DNA of 35,226 bases from Prevotella sp. (GCA_020026195.1 JAHHQW010000023.1:1-35226); one strand, 5' to 3'. Positions 15,541 to 24,477 are shown, numbered from the stretch's first letter. Numbers and translations: made by a program. Notes: a model not told the origin generated them from the sequence alone.

Positions 15541-17841
15541 ATGAAAAGGTTTTTACTCCCGTTAACCATTTTAGCTTTAGCCGGCAACACCTTTGCACAG
15601 GAGATCAAAGAAAAGGACGACTCAGTGCGCATGGTGAAATTGCAGGATGTAGAGGTCGTAGCAACACGTGCTCGTAAGACGATGCCTGTAGCATACAGCA
15701 ACCTCAAGAAATCAACTATCCAGAAGAACAATTACGGTCTGGACATTCCTTCAGTACTTGCTCTCACACCGTCAATGATTGCCACCAACGAGACTGGTAT
15801 CGGTATCGGTGCCACATCCATTCGTCTGCGCGGTACGGATGCCACACGTCTTAACGTAACTATCAACGGTGTTTCAATGAACAACCCCGACTCGCACGCC
15901 ATGTATTGGTACGACACGCCCGACCTGCTGTCTGCCATCGGTACTATACAGGTACAGCGCGGTGCCGGTATTTCTACCAACGGTACAGGTGCATTCGGTG
16001 GTGCCATCAACATGACTACCGATGCCCTTACGACAGTATTTGGTGGTGATGCCTCGCTCTCTTATGGTTCGTATAACACCAACAAACAGTCGGTACACAT
16101 CTCGTCTGGTCTCTTGAACAATCACTGGACAATAGATGCCCGTCTGTCACACATCGGTTCAGACGGATATGTAGATCGCGGTATGACAGACTTAAAGTCT
16201 TATATGTTCCAGGCAGGTTACTACAACACTAACACGATGTTGAAATTCGTGTCATTCGGCGGTAAGGCTTCTACATATCTTACATACGATGGTGTTTCAA
16301 AGGAGGACATGAAACTATACGGTCGTCGTTACCACACTGGTGGTCAGTATGAGACTTCAAACGGTCCGTATATCTTGGAAGACGGCACACGCGTAAACTA
16401 CTACGACGATCACACCGACAACTATCTTCAGTTAAACAACCAGTTGGTACTGAGTCATAAGTTCAATCAGAACTGGAAGATGAACGCCACAGCCTTCTAT
16501 ACTTACGGCTATGGATTCTACAAGCAGTACAAGGGTAACAAGAAGTTGTTGGAGTATCTTAACATACCCGAAGACAAATACTTCGATGCCGAGGGAGAGA
16601 AGGTTCGTGCCGACCTCATTCGTGAAAAGAAGATGAGAAACCATCTCATGGGACTTAATTCAGCATTCAATTACTCAACTAAGAACCTCGATCTTTCATT
16701 TGGTGGTTCGTTCAGTTACTACACATGTCCTCACTGGGGCGAGCTTGACTGGGTAGACGGTCTTGACAAGGCTGACTATGCAGGACGCTGGTACGACAAC
16801 GATGTGCATAAGTACGATGGAAACCTCTTCGTACGTGCTAACTGGCAGATGGCAGAGGGTCTTCGTCTGTTCGCCGACATGCAGTATCGCGGTGTCTCTT
16901 ACGAGGCATGGGGCATAAACGATAATTATCTGTCATCATCAAAGGAGATGCAGCCGATAGATGTAGACAAATCGTTCCATTTCTTCAATCCTCACATTGG
17001 TTTGAACTACGACTTCGCACGTAACCACAAGGTTTACTTCTCTTTTGCCATCCAGCAGAAAGAGCCTACACGTAGCGACTTCACCGACCGTTACCGCTTT
17101 GCCATGACTAACACATACCCCAAGGCTGAAAAGCTGTTCGACTATGAACTGGGATATATGTATCAGTCTGAGGATTTCTCAGCAGGCGTGAACCTTTATT
17201 ACATGAAGTACGACAACCAGTTAGTTCCTGTAGGTCACATCAACGACGGCTACGATGCACTCAACGATAACGTGAAAGACAGTTACCGCTGTGGTATCGA
17301 ACTCTCTGCCGCATGGAACGCTACACGCTGGCTGACTCTTTCTGGTAATGCCACATTCTCACAGAACCGTGTAAAGAACTACACTAACTATGTGGTAAAC
17401 TACGATAAATATCTTGAGGGCGGTATCGACGGATATTGCGACTATACCGTACAGCCTATGGGAACAACCCGTCTGGCTTACTCTCCTAAGACTATTGCCA
17501 ACTTCGGCATCGACTTCCACCACAAAGGTTTTGAAGCTATCCTCACTACAAAATATGTTTCAAAACAATACTTCACAAACTACGAGAATCCTGACATGCA
17601 GCTCGATGCCTTCTGTGTTTCTGACCTGAACATTGGTTACACAATGAAGACTAAATCTGCAAAGTCGGTACGTTTCGGTATGATGATTTACAACTTGTTC
17701 GACAGACGTTACGAGGGCAACGGTTACGGATGGTCTGACGGATATATCGACGAGAACGGCAAGGAATGTGTTTCTCACCATGCCTTCTACTTCCCGCAGG
17801 CTCCGATAAACATATTAGGAAACGTTACTGTGAAATTCTAA
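15541..17841 (+). CDS. TPP-riboswitch-controlled TonB-dependent receptor, probably for thiamine
   Basis: Outer-membrane TonB-dependent transporter of 766 residues. The signal peptide is MKRFLLPLTILALAGNTFA. A TonB-box-like region follows (VKLQDVEVVATRAR, about 33-46), then the plug domain (IPSVLALTPSMIATNETG, IRLRGTDATRLNVTINGVSMN, GTIQVQRGAG). A 22-strand barrel runs to the C-terminal VTVKF. It is translated directly downstream of a TPP riboswitch and next to a PnuT-type permease, the arrangement described in Bacteroidetes where such receptors were named omr1 and assigned to thiamine import. The ligand is therefore inferred from regulation and context, not from the barrel. Confidence 0.9.
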   Translation: MKRFLLPLTILALAGNTFAQEIKEKDDSVRMVKLQDVEVVATRARKTMPVAYSNLKKSTIQKNNYGLDIPSVLALTPSMIATNETGIGIGATSIRLRGTDATRLNVTINGVSMNNPDSHAMYWYDTPDLLSAIGTIQVQRGAGISTNGTGAFGGAINMTTDALTTVFGGDASLSYGSYNTNKQSVHISSGLLNNHWTIDARLSHIGSDGYVDRGMTDLKSYMFQAGYYNTNTMLKFVSFGGKASTYLTYDGVSKEDMKLYGRRYHTGGQYETSNGPYILEDGTRVNYYDDHTDNYLQLNNQLVLSHKFNQNWKMNATAFYTYGYGFYKQYKGNKKLLEYLNIPEDKYFDAEGEKVRADLIREKKMRNHLMGLNSAFNYSTKNLDLSFGGSFSYYTCPHWGELDWVDGLDKADYAGRWYDNDVHKYDGNLFVRANWQMAEGLRLFADMQYRGVSYEAWGINDNYLSSSKEMQPIDVDKSFHFFNPHIGLNYDFARNHKVYFSFAIQQKEPTRSDFTDRYRFAMTNTYPKAEKLFDYELGYMYQSEDFSAGVNLYYMKYDNQLVPVGHINDGYDALNDNVKDSYRCGIELSAAWNATRWLTLSGNATFSQNRVKNYTNYVVNYDKYLEGGIDGYCDYTVQPMGTTRLAYSPKTIANFGIDFHHKGFEAILTTKYVSKQYFTNYENPDMQLDAFCVSDLNIGYTMKTKSAKSVRFGMMIYNLFDRRYEGNGYGWSDGYIDENGKECVSHHAFYFPQAPINILGNVTVKF

Positions 17842-17855
17842 ACTGAGTAGTGGAA

Positions 17856-18440
17856 ATGGATTGGAATCTTATATTACAGATTGTAGGAGTCGTCTTAGGA
17901 CTCCTCTATCTGTGGTTAGAATATCGCGCCGACATCCGTCTATGGATTGTAGGACTTATCATGCCTATGGTGCACGGCACACTTTACTTCTCTAAAGGTC
18001 TGTATGCCGATGCCTCAATGCAGATTTACTACGTTCTTGCAGGACTCTACGGTCTATTGGTGTGGCAGTCAGCCCGCCGCAAGGCTACAGCACAGGATAA
18101 GGCAGACACTCCGATAGTACACACACCGCTGCGCCACGTTGCACCTCTCATCGGTGTATATGCGGCGGCACATGTTGCCATCTACTTTTTCCTAACAACC
18201 TGCACGAACAGCACGGTACCGTTCTGGGACAGTCTCACTACAGCACTGTCAATCGTTGCTATGTGGATGCTTTCGCGTAAGTATGTAGAGCAGTGGTTAG
18301 TGTGGCTGGTAGTCGATCTGGTGACAGTAGGACTTTATTTCTATAAGGACATTCCACTCACCGCGGGTCTTTACATCGTTTATTCGGCATTGGCGGCAGC
18401 AGGCTATGTCCGCTGGCTCAGACAGATAAAGACGGCATAA
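17856..18440 (+). CDS. pnuT: PnuT-type thiamine permease (PnuC family)
   Basis: Inner-membrane facilitator of 194 residues in the PnuC nicotinamide riboside transporter family; the PnuT branch carries thiamine. About seven hydrophobic helices can be counted, starting with NLILQIVGVVLGLLYLWLEY and ending with AGLYIVYSALAAAGYVRWL. WLEYRADIRLWIVGL and WLVWLVVDLVTVGLYFYKD are typical family segments. A GTG at 17850 is in frame, but the ATG at 17856 is preferred. It lies 14 bases after the receptor gene, so both share the TPP riboswitch. Uptake would be driven by later phosphorylation of thiamine; no thiamine pyrophosphokinase gene follows here, unlike the fuller omr1-pnuT-tnr3 arrangement. Confidence 0.9.
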   Translation: MDWNLILQIVGVVLGLLYLWLEYRADIRLWIVGLIMPMVHGTLYFSKGLYADASMQIYYVLAGLYGLLVWQSARRKATAQDKADTPIVHTPLRHVAPLIGVYAAAHVAIYFFLTTCTNSTVPFWDSLTTALSIVAMWMLSRKYVEQWLVWLVVDLVTVGLYFYKDIPLTAGLYIVYSALAAAGYVRWLRQIKTA

Positions 18441-18732
18441 ACCAATTCTTATCCGCACAGAACTGCAACGTATCAAAGAAAAAGAATACTAAGACATACA
18501 CTGCCAATAAGTGTAATTGTATCATTTCATAGAACTTGTCCACAAGGACAAGACTAAACAATCAAAAAGAGAGAATTAACTTGCTAAACATCAGCATTGG
18601 TTAATTCTCTCTTTCGTTTTTATTCGAAAGTATGCACTAAAATGTACAGCACAAGATTTGGACACAAAAAACTTACAAGATCATTCATTATAAGGTTACT
18701 AATACATCTGCACAGAACAGCACAGAAAGAAA
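18441..18732. other. Intergenic region between convergent transcripts
   Basis: It holds a tight hairpin (CTTGTCC/GGACAAG around ACAA, 18535-18552), the operon terminator (18566-18620) and about 110 bases with nothing recognisable. No reading frame is supported. Confidence 0.5.
18566..18620 (+). terminator. Terminator of the thiamine operon
   Basis: AAAGAGAGAATTAAC (18566-18580) pairs perfectly with GTTAATTCTCTCTTT (18600-18614), with an inner GCT/AGC pair, followed by CGTTTTT. Confidence 0.88.
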
Positions 18733-18765
18733 AAGGCTTCGTGATTTCTTATTTCACGAAGCCTT
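18728..18765 (-). terminator. Terminator of the leftward secreted-protein pair
   Basis: AAGGCTTCGTGA (18733-18744) pairs with TCACGAAGCCTT (18754-18765). On the minus strand the stem runs into TTTTTCTTT, as expected for the gene ending at 18791. Confidence 0.9.
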
Positions 18766-18790
18766 AGTATGCTGTTATTATCTATATATC

Positions 18791-19486
18791 TTATTTCTTC
18801 ACTGCACGTACACTGTATCCGTAGTAACGGTTTGAGTTACTCTGGTCATCGTATGAAGATTTGAAATCTAAAAAATAAGCATTGTCAGACAATTCCCCGC
18901 CCTTAGGGGTTGATGACCAGTAAGCTCCGTATGTGCCTGCGAAATTAGTCTTTGCGCCATTACGCATACCGACTGCGGGAAGGAATATAGAATTATGGTT
19001 CTTCTTACTCTTGAACAGACGACCCTCAACACCATTTAACGTACATCTTTCTATTGTACAGTTGTCCACAAGTTCCTCTATCTCAGCCTTCGTCGGTATT
19101 CGCGCTCCATCGCCTAACATTGCTGCCGCCACATCATACTCTACGTTACCCGTAATGTCCTTCATCTCTACGCCTGTAGTAATACAGTTTGTTTCTGTGT
19201 AAGAACCTTTCTCCGACAACTCACCCCATGCAAAGTAAGAGCCATATTCTTCGGGAGCGGTAGAGCCGATATTCATGTTAGCCCACATGACACTCAGTCC
19301 CATATCCACAAATTCTATTGTATTAACACATTCGTCTACCGGGAACGTCACGATACTGTCAAGTTCTGAATATGGTATGTCTATTACAGATTTATCACTC
19401 TTGTATATCTTTACGCTCTGTGCAAAGATGCCGGACGTAAAGAACACAGCAATGACAGCAGCTAATACGAACTTTATGTTTCTCAT
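18791..19486 (-). CDS. Secreted FISUMP-like domain protein
   Basis: Exported protein of 231 residues. The signal peptide is MRNIKFVLAAVIAVFFTSGIFAQ. Residues 23-47 (VKIYKSDKSVIDIPYSELDS) match a short segment common at the start of Bacteroidetes surface proteins. The rest looks like the FISUMP-type (Fibrobacter succinogenes major paralogous) fold: EFVDMGLSVMWANMNIG, YGSYFAWGEL, RIPTKAEIEELVDNC, GAYWSSTPKGG and YYGYSVRAVKK. The role is unknown; the fold is related to extracellular sugar-binding or structural modules. The start overlaps the stop of the upstream gene (ATGA at 19483-19486), indicating translational coupling. A terminator follows. Confidence 0.72.
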   Translation of the reverse strand: MRNIKFVLAAVIAVFFTSGIFAQSVKIYKSDKSVIDIPYSELDSIVTFPVDECVNTIEFVDMGLSVMWANMNIGSTAPEEYGSYFAWGELSEKGSYTETNCITTGVEMKDITGNVEYDVAAAMLGDGARIPTKAEIEELVDNCTIERCTLNGVEGRLFKSKKNHNSIFLPAVGMRNGAKTNFAGTYGAYWSSTPKGGELSDNAYFLDFKSSYDDQSNSNRYYGYSVRAVKK

Positions 19487-20049
19487 TTCTTAATAATCTT
19501 GTATGATGCACTTTCAGTCTTGATGATGTACACACCGGTATTCCAGCCTTCCATAGAAATTGAAAGATGACCGTCAGCATCTATATTATCAGACGTTACC
19601 TTCATTCCATCAATGGTATATACAGAAATGACAGACCCCGGGGCAAAGTTATCGAACGTGAGATCGTTGCTGTTTCTGCCAAAGCTTCCTTCGTCAGTTA
19701 CTGTTTCTTCTATAGCTGCAAGGTCCTCGGCTTCAAGAGTGTACTTATGCACTTCGTTCAACGGAACATGTATTACATCGCTTGATGTCGTGAATGTTAT
19801 CTGCTGTTTCTTTACATCGGTTACTATGCACGGACGTTCCTCAAGGGGGAATGACACCAGTCCTCCTCCGTTATCCCATACCATAAGATACCTGGCAGCC
19901 TCTGCCCTGTCATCATCACCGTATGTTGTTTCGCTCATGCTTACGACACCTGTGCACGCAGCTTTTGTTTCTGCACACGCAGCCCCTGAAAGGAGTGTCA
20001 TGGCAGCAAAAACAATATTTCTTACTAAAAAAGGATTTGTCTTTTTCAT
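19483..20049 (-). CDS. Secreted protein with T9SS-like sorting tail
   Basis: Exported protein of 188 residues with a signal peptide ending near SGAACAETKA. The central part (LVSFPLEERPCIVTDVKKQQ, then VIHVPLNEVHKYTLE) is the N-terminal beta motif often found in Bacteroidetes proteins that have little else besides a sorting tail. The C-terminal ~70 residues (VISVYTIDGMKV, GHLSISMEGWNTGVYIIKTE, SYKIIKK) resemble a type A T9SS sorting domain. No catalytic domain is visible. The -7 box TATATTTG lies 23 bases upstream of the start. The FISUMP-like gene overlaps its stop, so the two are made together. Confidence 0.65.
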   Translation of the reverse strand: MKKTNPFLVRNIVFAAMTLLSGAACAETKAACTGVVSMSETTYGDDDRAEAARYLMVWDNGGGLVSFPLEERPCIVTDVKKQQITFTTSSDVIHVPLNEVHKYTLEAEDLAAIEETVTDEGSFGRNSNDLTFDNFAPGSVISVYTIDGMKVTSDNIDADGHLSISMEGWNTGVYIIKTESASYKIIKK

Positions 20050-20072
20050 ATTATTTTTTAGTATTGTTGTGG

Positions 20073-20080
20073 CAAATATA
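20073..20080 (-). promoter_or_regulatory. -7 element for the secreted-protein pair
   Basis: The minus strand reads TATATTTG, an exact TAnnTTTG match. A TTTG lies 15 bases upstream on that strand (20096-20099), which is a short spacing. Confidence 0.6.
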
Positions 20081-20186
20081 ATAAAATTATACTAACAAAC
20101 AGGGTAACATAGTGGATAAATAGATATAAATGATAATAAATCTAAATAAAATGAGGCATAACGAGATATTATGCAATGCATCGGAT

Positions 20187-20218
20187 AAAAAAAAACCGGA
20201 TGATTTCTGTCATCCGGT
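20187..20218 (-). terminator. Terminator of the small membrane-protein gene
   Basis: ACCGGATGA (20195-20203) pairs with TCATCCGGT (20210-20218) around a 6-base loop. The minus strand continues into a long T-run. Confidence 0.92.
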
Positions 20219-20232
20219 CTGCAATTATTAAG

Positions 20233-20535
20233 TTATCGGTATCGGTACCTTCTGAATAGTTTTATACTTACTCCGAACCATACCGTGAACAGGGCACGGA
20301 GCGTTAAACTGATGTCTGCAGGAAATGCTGCCAGCGTAAAGGCTAACAGTACGTTGAGCATCAGAAGGGTGCTGCGGCGTGTGTACTTCTCTTCCAACAC
20401 GAATGTAAAATAACGCGCCATCATATCTATCACATATAAGATTGGCGACAATATTGTACTAAGCATTACAGACTTTTCTGCTTGTTTTAAGTCCTCTTTG
20501 TTTAAAATCATCTCTTTTCTCATATCTTCATTCAT
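20233..20535 (-). CDS. Small two-helix membrane protein of unknown function
   Basis: Protein of 100 residues; no family is recognised. A polar, charged N terminus (MNEDMRKEMILNKEDLKQAEK) leads into a hydrophobic segment (VMLSTILSPILYVIDMMARYF, about 23-43), a basic loop (EEKYTRRS), a second hydrophobic stretch (LLMLNVLLAFTLAAF, about 57-71) and LRALFTVWFGVSIKLF. The end is very basic (RRYRYR). Two or three helices are likely. It has its own terminator and is divergent from rnhB across a 146-base gap with an inverted repeat at 20577-20603. An ATG at codon 5 is an alternative start. Confidence 0.65.
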   Translation of the reverse strand: MNEDMRKEMILNKEDLKQAEKSVMLSTILSPILYVIDMMARYFTFVLEEKYTRRSTLLMLNVLLAFTLAAFPADISLTLRALFTVWFGVSIKLFRRYRYR

Positions 20536-20596
20536 TTTAATTTGTTACTTTTGCATTTACAATTACTTGATTGTACGTGCAAAAGAACAGATATAC

Positions 20597-20630
20597 TTTG
20601 CACAATAAGTTCAAAAACAAAATACTTTTG
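20597..20630 (+). promoter_or_regulatory. Probable rnhB operon promoter
   Basis: TTTG at 20597-20600 and TACTTTTG at 20623-20630, spaced by 22 bases, fit the group's promoter. The -33 TTTG lies within the right arm of an inverted repeat (GTGCAAAAG/CTTTGCAC, 20577-20603). Confidence 0.6.
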
Positions 20631-20681
20631 TTAAAGTTTCTCCGTTTTTAAACTATATTAACTAAATAAGGGATTAAAATC

Positions 20682-21287
20682 ATGCTTGCAAGTATTTTAG
20701 AACACGGTAAAGTAGAGGTTGGCTGCGACGAAGCCGGAAGAGGCTGTCTTGCCGGAAGTGTGTTTGCCGCTGCCGTTATTTTTCCAGAGAATTATAAGAA
20801 TGACAGACTTAACGACTCTAAGAAACTTACCGCCAAAATGCGTTATGCTCTGCGCGAGGAGGTGCAGCGCGATGCCGTGGCATGGGGAGTAGGCATCGTT
20901 ACGCCAGAGGAGATTGACAAGATTAACATTCTTAATGCAAGTATTCTTGCCATGCACAGGGCTATCGACGCACTGGGCGTTGTACCCGAACATATAATAG
21001 TAGACGGCAACAGATTTAAGCCTTATAAGGACATTCCTTACACTACGGTGATAAAGGGTGATGCAAAATATCTCTCTATTGCGGGGGCAAGTATTCTCGC
21101 AAAGACTTATCGTGATGACTATATGTTAAAGCTTCACGAGGAATTTCCTGTGTACGAATGGGACAAGAACAAAGGTTATCCCACAAAGGCACACCGCGCG
21201 GCAATACGCGAACATGGTGTGTCGCCTTATCACAGAATGAGTTTTAATCTGTTAGGCGACCCCGAACAACTGAGTTTTGACTTTTAA
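20682..21287 (+). CDS. rnhB: Ribonuclease HII
   Basis: Removes the RNA strand of RNA-DNA hybrids and single ribonucleotides embedded in DNA. The protein has 201 residues. The metal-binding acids are D16 and E17 in GCDEAGRGCLAGSV and D108 in IIVDGNRF. The GRG motif and the C-terminal signature YPTKAHRAAIREHGVSPYHRMSF are present. It is the first gene of a three-gene run: the WYL-type regulator starts 8 bases after the stop. Confidence 0.96.
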   Translation: MLASILEHGKVEVGCDEAGRGCLAGSVFAAAVIFPENYKNDRLNDSKKLTAKMRYALREEVQRDAVAWGVGIVTPEEIDKINILNASILAMHRAIDALGVVPEHIIVDGNRFKPYKDIPYTTVIKGDAKYLSIAGASILAKTYRDDYMLKLHEEFPVYEWDKNKGYPTKAHRAAIREHGVSPYHRMSFNLLGDPEQLSFDF

Positions 21288-21295
21288 GTATCTGT

Positions 21296-22207
21296 ATGAG
21301 ACACGACAAACTTGACCGAGAATTACAGCTCATGCTGCTTATGACAGAGAACCGTAACTATACGGTGGAAGAACTTTGCAGTCGTATCGGCGTTTCGCAG
21401 CGCAGTCTGTATTATTACATCGATTTCTTTCGCGACAGTGGTTTCGTGGTAGAAAAGTCGGGAACGGGATACAGACTGAACCGTAATTCTACATTCTTTA
21501 AGAAGTTGTTCGATGCGGTAAACTTTACCGAGGATGAGATAATTCTTATCCGCCGTCTGCTTGACTGTGCTGATGATAAGAGCATTGTTGTAAGGGGACT
21601 GAAGAATAAGCTGGATAAGTTTTATGACTTCGACATTCTTGGCAACGTAACTACCAAGGAGTACATTGCACATAACGTAAGTGTTCTCTACGAGGCAATA
21701 AAATACAAGCAGCTGGCTATCATCAAGGGTTATTCTTCGCCTCACAGCAAAACAAAGTCTGACCGTACCGTCGAGCCGTTCATGTTTATGAACAATAACA
21801 ACGAGGTGCGCTGCTTCGAGCTGTCGTCGGGAGAGAACAAGACTTTCAAGGTGGCGCGTATGGAGGATGTTGTTCTGGTGGATCTGTCGTGGGAGAACGA
21901 GTCGAAGCATAAAGAGATGTATACCGACATCTTCATGTTTTCGTCGGAGCATCGGGAGCGCATAGTGCTGCGCATGGGACGCCTGGCGTATAATCTGCTT
22001 ACCGAGGAATATCCATCGGCTATCCGTTACATCACGCAGGGAGAGAATGAGAGTTCGTGGATATTCGATTCTTACGTGTGCAACTATGCAGGCATCGGAC
22101 GTTTCGTAATCGGTCTGGCCGATGACATCGACATCTTAGAGGGCGAAGGTCTGAAGAATTATATAAGAGAGAAAGTAAATAATATAAAAAACAAGATAGA
22201 TTTATGA
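21296..22207 (+). CDS. HTH/WYL-domain transcriptional regulator
   Basis: Protein of 303 residues with an N-terminal winged helix (TVEELCSRIGVSQRSLYYYI, then GFVVEKSGTGYRL, about 23-65) of the HTH_11/DeoR type and a C-terminal part resembling WYL-domain regulators. Within the latter, VRCFELSSGENKTFKVARME corresponds to the strand-loop-strand holding the ligand-sensing residues. The strict W-Y-L triad is not obvious, so this is a divergent member. WYL proteins often sense nucleic acids or small ligands, and the adjacent rnhB may be relevant or accidental. Its last codons overlap the GH92 start (ATGA, 22204-22207), so it is coupled to a mannosidase gene; regulation of that gene is possible but unproven. 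Confidence 0.78.
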   Translation: MRHDKLDRELQLMLLMTENRNYTVEELCSRIGVSQRSLYYYIDFFRDSGFVVEKSGTGYRLNRNSTFFKKLFDAVNFTEDEIILIRRLLDCADDKSIVVRGLKNKLDKFYDFDILGNVTTKEYIAHNVSVLYEAIKYKQLAIIKGYSSPHSKTKSDRTVEPFMFMNNNNEVRCFELSSGENKTFKVARMEDVVLVDLSWENESKHKEMYTDIFMFSSEHRERIVLRMGRLAYNLLTEEYPSAIRYITQGENESSWIFDSYVCNYAGIGRFVIGLADDIDILEGEGLKNYIREKVNNIKNKIDL

Positions 22208-24477
22208 GAAGGATTTTTTCAATTCTGGTGCTGTGCATCGCTGTTGTTACTGCCAACGCGCAGAAAGATCCGACGGACTATGTAAGTACGCTGGTTGGTT
22301 CGCAGTCGTCGTACGAGCTGTCGTCGGGTAACACATATCCCGCCATTGCCGCACCCTGGGGCATGAACTTCTGGACACCGCAGACGGGACGCATGGGCGA
22401 CGGATGGCAGTACAAGTACACCGATAACCTAATTCGCGGATTTAAGCAGACTCATCAGCCGTCGCCGTGGATTAACGACTATGGTCAGTTTGCAGTTATG
22501 CCGGTTACCAACAGTCGTAGTTATTATGAGGATAATCGTGCTTCGTGGTTCTCGCATAAGGCTGAGACTGCAAAGCCTTATATCTATAAGGTTTATCTGG
22601 CCGATCATGACATCAGCGTGCAGCTCGCGCCTACTTCACGTGCTGCCGTAATGAACTTCAGATATGCTGCTGGCGATTCTGCCTATGTTGTCATTGATGC
22701 TCTTGACAAGGGCTCGCACATCGAGGTTATTCGCGAGGAGAACAAGGTAATCGGTTACAGTACGAAGAACAGCGGCGGCGTGCCTGATAACTTCAAGAAT
22801 TATTTTGTAATGACGTTCGACCGTCCTATTACTTATGTAGCCACCGTGTGCGACAGCGTGAAGTCTGTCGGCAAAAACATGGCAGATGGTAATCATGTGT
22901 ATGCCATCGTTGGTTTCGGCACCGGCAGTCGCGAACTCAATATGCACACAGCCTCTTCGTTCATTTCTCACGAACAGGCCGAACTTAACCTGAAAGAAGT
23001 GCTCGGCAAGAGCATCGACGAGGTTGCAGAGGCTGGCAGAAAGACATGGAACTACTGGTTAGGTCGCATTGAGATTGAAGATGACAACAAGGATAACATG
23101 CGTACATTCTATTCCTGCCTGTATCGCTCGCTGCTCTTCCCACGTATGTTCTATGAATATGATGCTGAAGGAAAGGCTGTACATTACAGTCCTTATAACG
23201 GTAAGGTTCTCCCCGGAAAGATGTACACCGACACTGGCTTCTGGGATACTTTCCGCTGTCTGTTCCCTCTGCTCAATCTTGTTTATCCTTCAATAAACGA
23301 GGAGATTCAGGAGGGACTCGTAAATGCTTATAAGGAGAGCGGTTTCTTACCCGAATGGGCAAGTCCAGGTCATCGCGGCTGTATGGTGGGCAATAACTCC
23401 GCATCTATCGTTGCCGACGCTTACCTGAGCGGTCTGCGTGGTTATGACATCGAGACTCTGTGGAAGGCTGTTGTTCACGGAACGGAGAATGTTCATCCGG
23501 AGGTTAGTTCTACTGGTCGTTTAGGTCACGAATACTATAATTCTATCGGCTATGTTCCTTACGACGCTGGAATCAACGAAAATGCTGCACGTACGCTGGA
23601 ATATGCTTACGATGACTGGTGTATATACAAACTTGGCAAGGCTCTTGGCAAACCTGAAAAGGAGATTGCTAAGTTTGCGAAACGTGCATATAACTTTAAG
23701 AATCTCTTCGACAAACGTTATAACCTGATGAGCGGAAGAAAGAAGAATGGCGAGTTTCTTGACAACTTCAATCCTCTGAAATGGGGTGATGCCTTCACCG
23801 AAGGTAACAGCTGGCATTACACATGGTCGGTGTTCCACGATCCTGCATCGCTTATCGAACTGATGGGTGGGCGTGATGCCTTTAATGCTAAGATGGACTC
23901 TGTATTCAGCATTCCTCCATTGTTTGATGACAGTTATTATGGTTTTGTAATACATGAGATTCGTGAGATGCAGATAATGGACATGGGCAATTATGCTCAC
24001 GGCAACCAGCCTATACAGCACTTTACTTATCTTTATGATTACAGCGGTCAGCCGTGGAAGACTCAGATGCGTGTGCGTCAGGTGATGGACAAGCTCTATT
24101 CTGCCAGCCCCGACGGTTACTGCGGTGACGAGGATAACGGTCAGACTTCTGCATGGTATGTGTTCTCGGCATTAGGTTTCTATCCTGTATGTCCGGGTTC
24201 TCAGCAGTATGCTGCCGGTGCGCCTTTGTTCCGCAAGGCTACGATACACATGGAGAATGGTAAGGATGTGGTGATTGATGCTCCTAACAACAGCAGTGAG
24301 AATTTCTACATCAATGGTCTGAAGATTAACGGTAAGGCTTACAACAAGACTTACTACACGTTAGACCTGATGCGTTCTGGTGCTCACTTCTCTTTCGACA
24401 TGAGCAGCAGACCTAACGTTAAGCGCGGTACTGAAAAGAAGGATGCTCCCTACTCTTTCAGCACTGAGAAGAAATAA
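22204..24477 (+). CDS. GH92 family alpha-mannosidase, exported
   Basis: Exo-alpha-mannosidase of glycoside hydrolase family 92, calcium-dependent, used by gut Bacteroidetes to trim host or fungal mannans and N-glycans. The protein has 757 residues. The signal peptide is MRRIFSILVLCIAVVTANAQ. Family landmarks run in order: GNTYPAIAAPWGMNFWTPQTG, MYTDTGFWDTFRCLFPL, MVGNNSASIVADAYLSGL, EGNSWHYTWSVFHD (the acid region near 535-550) and GYCGDEDNGQTSAWYVFSALGFYP (catalytic Asp/Glu cluster). No lipobox, so it is likely periplasmic. No SusC/SusD pair or other glycosidase is nearby, so this is not a typical polysaccharide locus. The linkage cleaved cannot be read. It closes the rnhB operon. Confidence 0.93.
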   Translation: MRRIFSILVLCIAVVTANAQKDPTDYVSTLVGSQSSYELSSGNTYPAIAAPWGMNFWTPQTGRMGDGWQYKYTDNLIRGFKQTHQPSPWINDYGQFAVMPVTNSRSYYEDNRASWFSHKAETAKPYIYKVYLADHDISVQLAPTSRAAVMNFRYAAGDSAYVVIDALDKGSHIEVIREENKVIGYSTKNSGGVPDNFKNYFVMTFDRPITYVATVCDSVKSVGKNMADGNHVYAIVGFGTGSRELNMHTASSFISHEQAELNLKEVLGKSIDEVAEAGRKTWNYWLGRIEIEDDNKDNMRTFYSCLYRSLLFPRMFYEYDAEGKAVHYSPYNGKVLPGKMYTDTGFWDTFRCLFPLLNLVYPSINEEIQEGLVNAYKESGFLPEWASPGHRGCMVGNNSASIVADAYLSGLRGYDIETLWKAVVHGTENVHPEVSSTGRLGHEYYNSIGYVPYDAGINENAARTLEYAYDDWCIYKLGKALGKPEKEIAKFAKRAYNFKNLFDKRYNLMSGRKKNGEFLDNFNPLKWGDAFTEGNSWHYTWSVFHDPASLIELMGGRDAFNAKMDSVFSIPPLFDDSYYGFVIHEIREMQIMDMGNYAHGNQPIQHFTYLYDYSGQPWKTQMRVRQVMDKLYSASPDGYCGDEDNGQTSAWYVFSALGFYPVCPGSQQYAAGAPLFRKATIHMENGKDVVIDAPNNSSENFYINGLKINGKAYNKTYYTLDLMRSGAHFSFDMSSRPNVKRGTEKKDAPYSFSTEKK

